From Lepturacanthus savala (Eukaryota; Chordata; Actinopteri; Scombriformes; Trichiuridae), in assembly GCA_030544235.1 (NCBI GenBank), contig CM060471.1, positions 1,126,348 through 1,190,347 on the forward strand: DNA of 64,000 bases, read 5' to 3'. Below, in pieces: positions 59,651 to 64,000 of this stretch (position 1 is the stretch's first letter; each line of letters begins with the position of its first letter). The translations under genes and the position numbers were made by a program. The notes beneath the pieces were generated by a model, which searched no databases, had not been told where the DNA came from, and saw nothing but the letters and a program-made list of their open reading frames with translations.

Positions 59651-61326
59651 CTGATAGGAAGCTCCGCTCTTAGCTCCATCCATTGTGTTGCTCAAACCCC
59701 CAAGATTTTTTTTTCTTTTTTTTTTCTCCCTTTCTTTGGGATGTTGCTTATGCCAGCAAGACTGAACCTGTGGAACGTAGGAGAGTTAAACAAATGACTG
59801 AAACTTGTCCTGTCTCAAAAAACACAAAACGGGGAAATGAACTGTGTAGGCCCCTCCCCCCACATCTAAAGGAGTGTGTTGTGTTGGAACTTCCCTAATT
59901 TAAATGCCACAGACCAGGTGGCCCCAGATGAAAGGATACTGGATGGACTTTCCATTCTTCACTTTCTAAAGTATTGCTGCAGTTTTTGTTTTGTTTTTTC
60001 TTGTGACTGTACCCCCACCTCGCTCCTCCCTGACGCTGCAGTCTGTGGGAGCTGGAATGCCTCCATCTTCCCCACAGAGCTGCCACAGAGAATAGTTCCA
60101 GATGTTTCTGAGACCAGCCCAGGCCTGTGTGGTGTACAGTGGGGGAAGGAGGGCCGCGTACAGCCAAGGACTCAGCATCAGAGCTATGCTCTGAGCTAAG
60201 TTCCCCCTTTTCTGCATTGAGTCATGTGTTTTGTCCCATGCCATGTCTAGCTAACTGCTGCCTACAGGATCTATGAACAGGGTTTACAAAGACTAGGGTA
60301 TATAGGGTGTTGTTAAGAAGAGTGATAGGACGTGTAGACAACTTAAAGGAACATGAATGAAGAAAAATTAGATTTTTGAGGCCTGATACAGATGATTGCA
60401 GAATGGATGAGAAAGTAGGAAGTAAGAAAGAAAAAGAGTTGTAAGGAAAAGAAGGTGTTGGAAGGAAGAAGGAATGTGCATAGAAAATGTTTCTAGGATT
60501 AGGAAAGCAGAGCTGGGACAGAGTGGGTTGGTGGGGGGCTGGAGGGGCACAAGGCAGACCACCTCATGTGACCAGAGCTATGTTAAAAACCACACAGGTT
60601 TAGCCAGGACTGATCCAGAGCCTGCACCGTGACACAAAACACATCAAGCTCAACGGGAGAAAAGGCCTCAAGTCACATCCACATGTAAAGGATCTGTGTT
60701 TCTCCCGGGAACCGTCACCTCCCAGCACTTGCTCAGTCTTTGCTAATTTGTTCACCCTTAATGAATGAAGATATCTTGAGTCCCCTTTAACAGACACAGG
60801 AAGTCTTTGTGGATAACATTTCAGTTCCATAGCTAGACTGGAGTGAAGGGAGGGCCTTCAAGCAGAACAACAAGCAGAAACTCTAAACCAGGAAGTGCAG
60901 CCTGTTATTTAGGAGCAAAATGATGTGAAGGACCATACCAGTGTGTTTCTAAAACCGCAGAAAGTTGAAAATATTTATTCCATTTCTCCTGTTCTTTATT
61001 TTTCAACTCAGCACTCGTACGTGACCACAGAGAAGTCAATGATTTCTAAAGCAAGCTAATCATCAACACATTTAAATGTTTTTCATTCCTCTTGCAAGAA
61101 CACTAAACTGTTACTCAGCAGAGCTGATAAACCGCTGTACTGCAACTTTATAACTGTGCCATTTTGAGATGGTCTAAATATGGTATGTCAGGTTTTTTCT
61201 GACATGGAAGATGTCTGAGCCACGATGTAAAGGGTCGATATGAAGTGTAACTTAGGGTTAGAGTTTACTGTAGATTTATGTCCAGAGGCATTAAATCACA
61301 CTGATTGTCATATGTTCGCCAATAAA
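59651..61326 (+). other. cep131: cep131 3' untranslated region and polyadenylation signal
   Basis: The region extends from the stop codon to AATAAA at 61321-61326, about 1.67 kb without an intron signature. It contains a T run near 59706-59728. The exact end is inferred from the signal alone. A second AATAAA at 62095-62100 could serve a longer transcript that would include the (TG)n tract. Confidence 0.55.
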
Positions 61327-61628
61327 ACCAAATATTCCAACCTCTTTTTTTTTTTATAGAACACAAACAATGGATTATGTAGTCCTTTTTTTAAAAAAAA
61401 AAAAAGACAGAAGCAGTTCATTTGTGTCACACGTCACTCCAAGTTTAATGGACACTGACTGAGATTCTGTGTGAGTCCTGGTGACTTTGGTTTGGTTTGA
61501 AGGCCTTGGAGCCCAGCTCCTCTGCTGCTGTTGGCACAGCAGACGCCGCCGGCCTCAACCGGAACGGGTAGTGATGTGAGTTGGCATTCCTCGCCCTGCC
61601 TGTCCTACAAGTGCCAGTGAGCCTTGCC

Positions 61629-63180
<1,552 letters not shown>

Positions 63181-63280
63181 CAGCAGCCACTAGATGAGCA
63201 GCACAGAGCTCTTCTAACTTCAGAGAAATATATCTTGGAGGAAAAGGTCGCTACCACAAGAAACTGAAGACCAGCTACTG
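63181..63280 (+). other. Possible first exon of a downstream gene
   Basis: A GC box (CCCGCCC, 63151-63157) precedes a moderately GC-rich, ATG-poor segment ending at a good donor, CTACTG|gtgaga (gt at 63281-63282). A second candidate is ATG 63847 in a fair Kozak context (CAGGCCATGT), with a donor at 63873 giving nine codons. Neither can be tied to a known gene within the window. Confidence 0.25.
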
Positions 63281-64000
63281 GTGAGAAGACAACAACTCTC
63301 CTTTACTTGTTTTTTTGTTGTTTTTTTTGGCGATTATATACATATATAAAGAGGATTTCTATGAAATGGAAACAGAAACGGACAGAGACGAGGGAGTAGA
63401 ATTCTGTGAGTAAAGGGAAGAGAGGTTGAGTCATGATTTGTCACAGTCTGATGGTGCTCTCTAACCCTCTTTGTTGTTGCTCTCTTAAAGACTATTAGTA
63501 TAGTATTTATAGATCTAGTTTGAGAACTTTTACAGCATTTGTTTAAATTAGAAAACATTTTTCTTTGTCCAGGAAAAATAGAATTTTCCTGTTATTGTTC
63601 TGTCCTGTTATCAGAGACATGGGAGCTGAGTTTTATCACCAGATCACATTCTTTCCATTCTCCATTTAGCCTCAGCCAGGAGAACCTACGGTGGCTGGAA
63701 ACTGTATCACTCACACTGTCATCAGTGCTGTTATTATTTTCTTGATTCAGCCAGTCATAAAATGATTATTCCTGATTGGACTCAAGACAGCAAGTGGAGA
63801 AGTGACTGCAGAGAAGTTTAGAGACTTGGGCAGCTCGCCTCAGGCCATGTTTATTAGCGTGCTTACAAAGAGGTGAGAAGTGAAGAAGGGTGGTGCTCAG
63901 TGTGTATGCTAATGCCTTCAGAGACTTCTAGAGACTTGAGAAGAATGCTCATTTAACCTCATTTAATGACAAGGTGCTTTTGATTTTAGATTTTTTCTAA

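Overview
The window is genomic DNA of a ray-finned (teleost-type) fish. The evidence is two vertebrate genes with short GT-AG introns in AT-rich DNA, long (CA)n/(TG)n microsatellites, a Tc1-like transposon, tRNA-derived SINEs, an R2-like retroelement and a Penelope-like remnant. No prokaryotic features, CRISPR arrays or genuine tRNA/rRNA genes were found.

Layout. (1) 1-398: edge of a terminal-inverted-repeat element. (2) About 1019-31737, plus strand: the 3' two thirds of rnf213 (mysterin), the giant AAA+ E3 ubiquitin ligase. I could place 43 exons that join into one open frame of about 3,650 codons; the N-terminal ~1,500 residues should lie upstream of the window. The AAA+ motor, RING finger, RZ zinc finger and C-terminal region are all present. 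Its introns hold a ~690-bp palindromic element, SINE/dispersed repeats and a broken R2-like non-LTR retroelement (about 23.8-26.85 kb). (3) 31738-32560: short intergenic stretch with the cep131 promoter. (4) About 32560-61326, plus strand: cep131 (azi1), a centriolar-satellite/ciliogenesis coiled-coil protein, with one noncoding and 28 coding exons. Their lengths sum to 3,738 nt, or 1,245 residues plus stop. (5) 61327-64000: a very long (TG)n tract and, at about 63181-63280, a possible first exon of a further gene.

The most notable signal is inside cep131. A block of three consecutive exons (39264-43536) is followed by a second in-frame copy (43628-44562). This predicts a tandem repeat of about 134 residues that accounts for most of the extra length over human CEP131 (1,083 residues). 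The first block's last intron is swollen by nested transposons (TIR element, then other repeats, then Tc1), and a related copy at the window start acts as the empty-site reference. Other signals are a foldback element whose core is ~580 bp of microsatellite, splice acceptors built from GT-rich repeats, and two strong hairpins.

The two genes are head-to-tail on the same strand with ~0.8 kb between them. I see no functional coupling beyond proximity. No wholly new molecular system is evident; the novelty is in gene structure. Exon boundaries come from splice consensus plus reading-frame continuity, and protein names from remembered similarity to human RNF213 and CEP131; no search was run.
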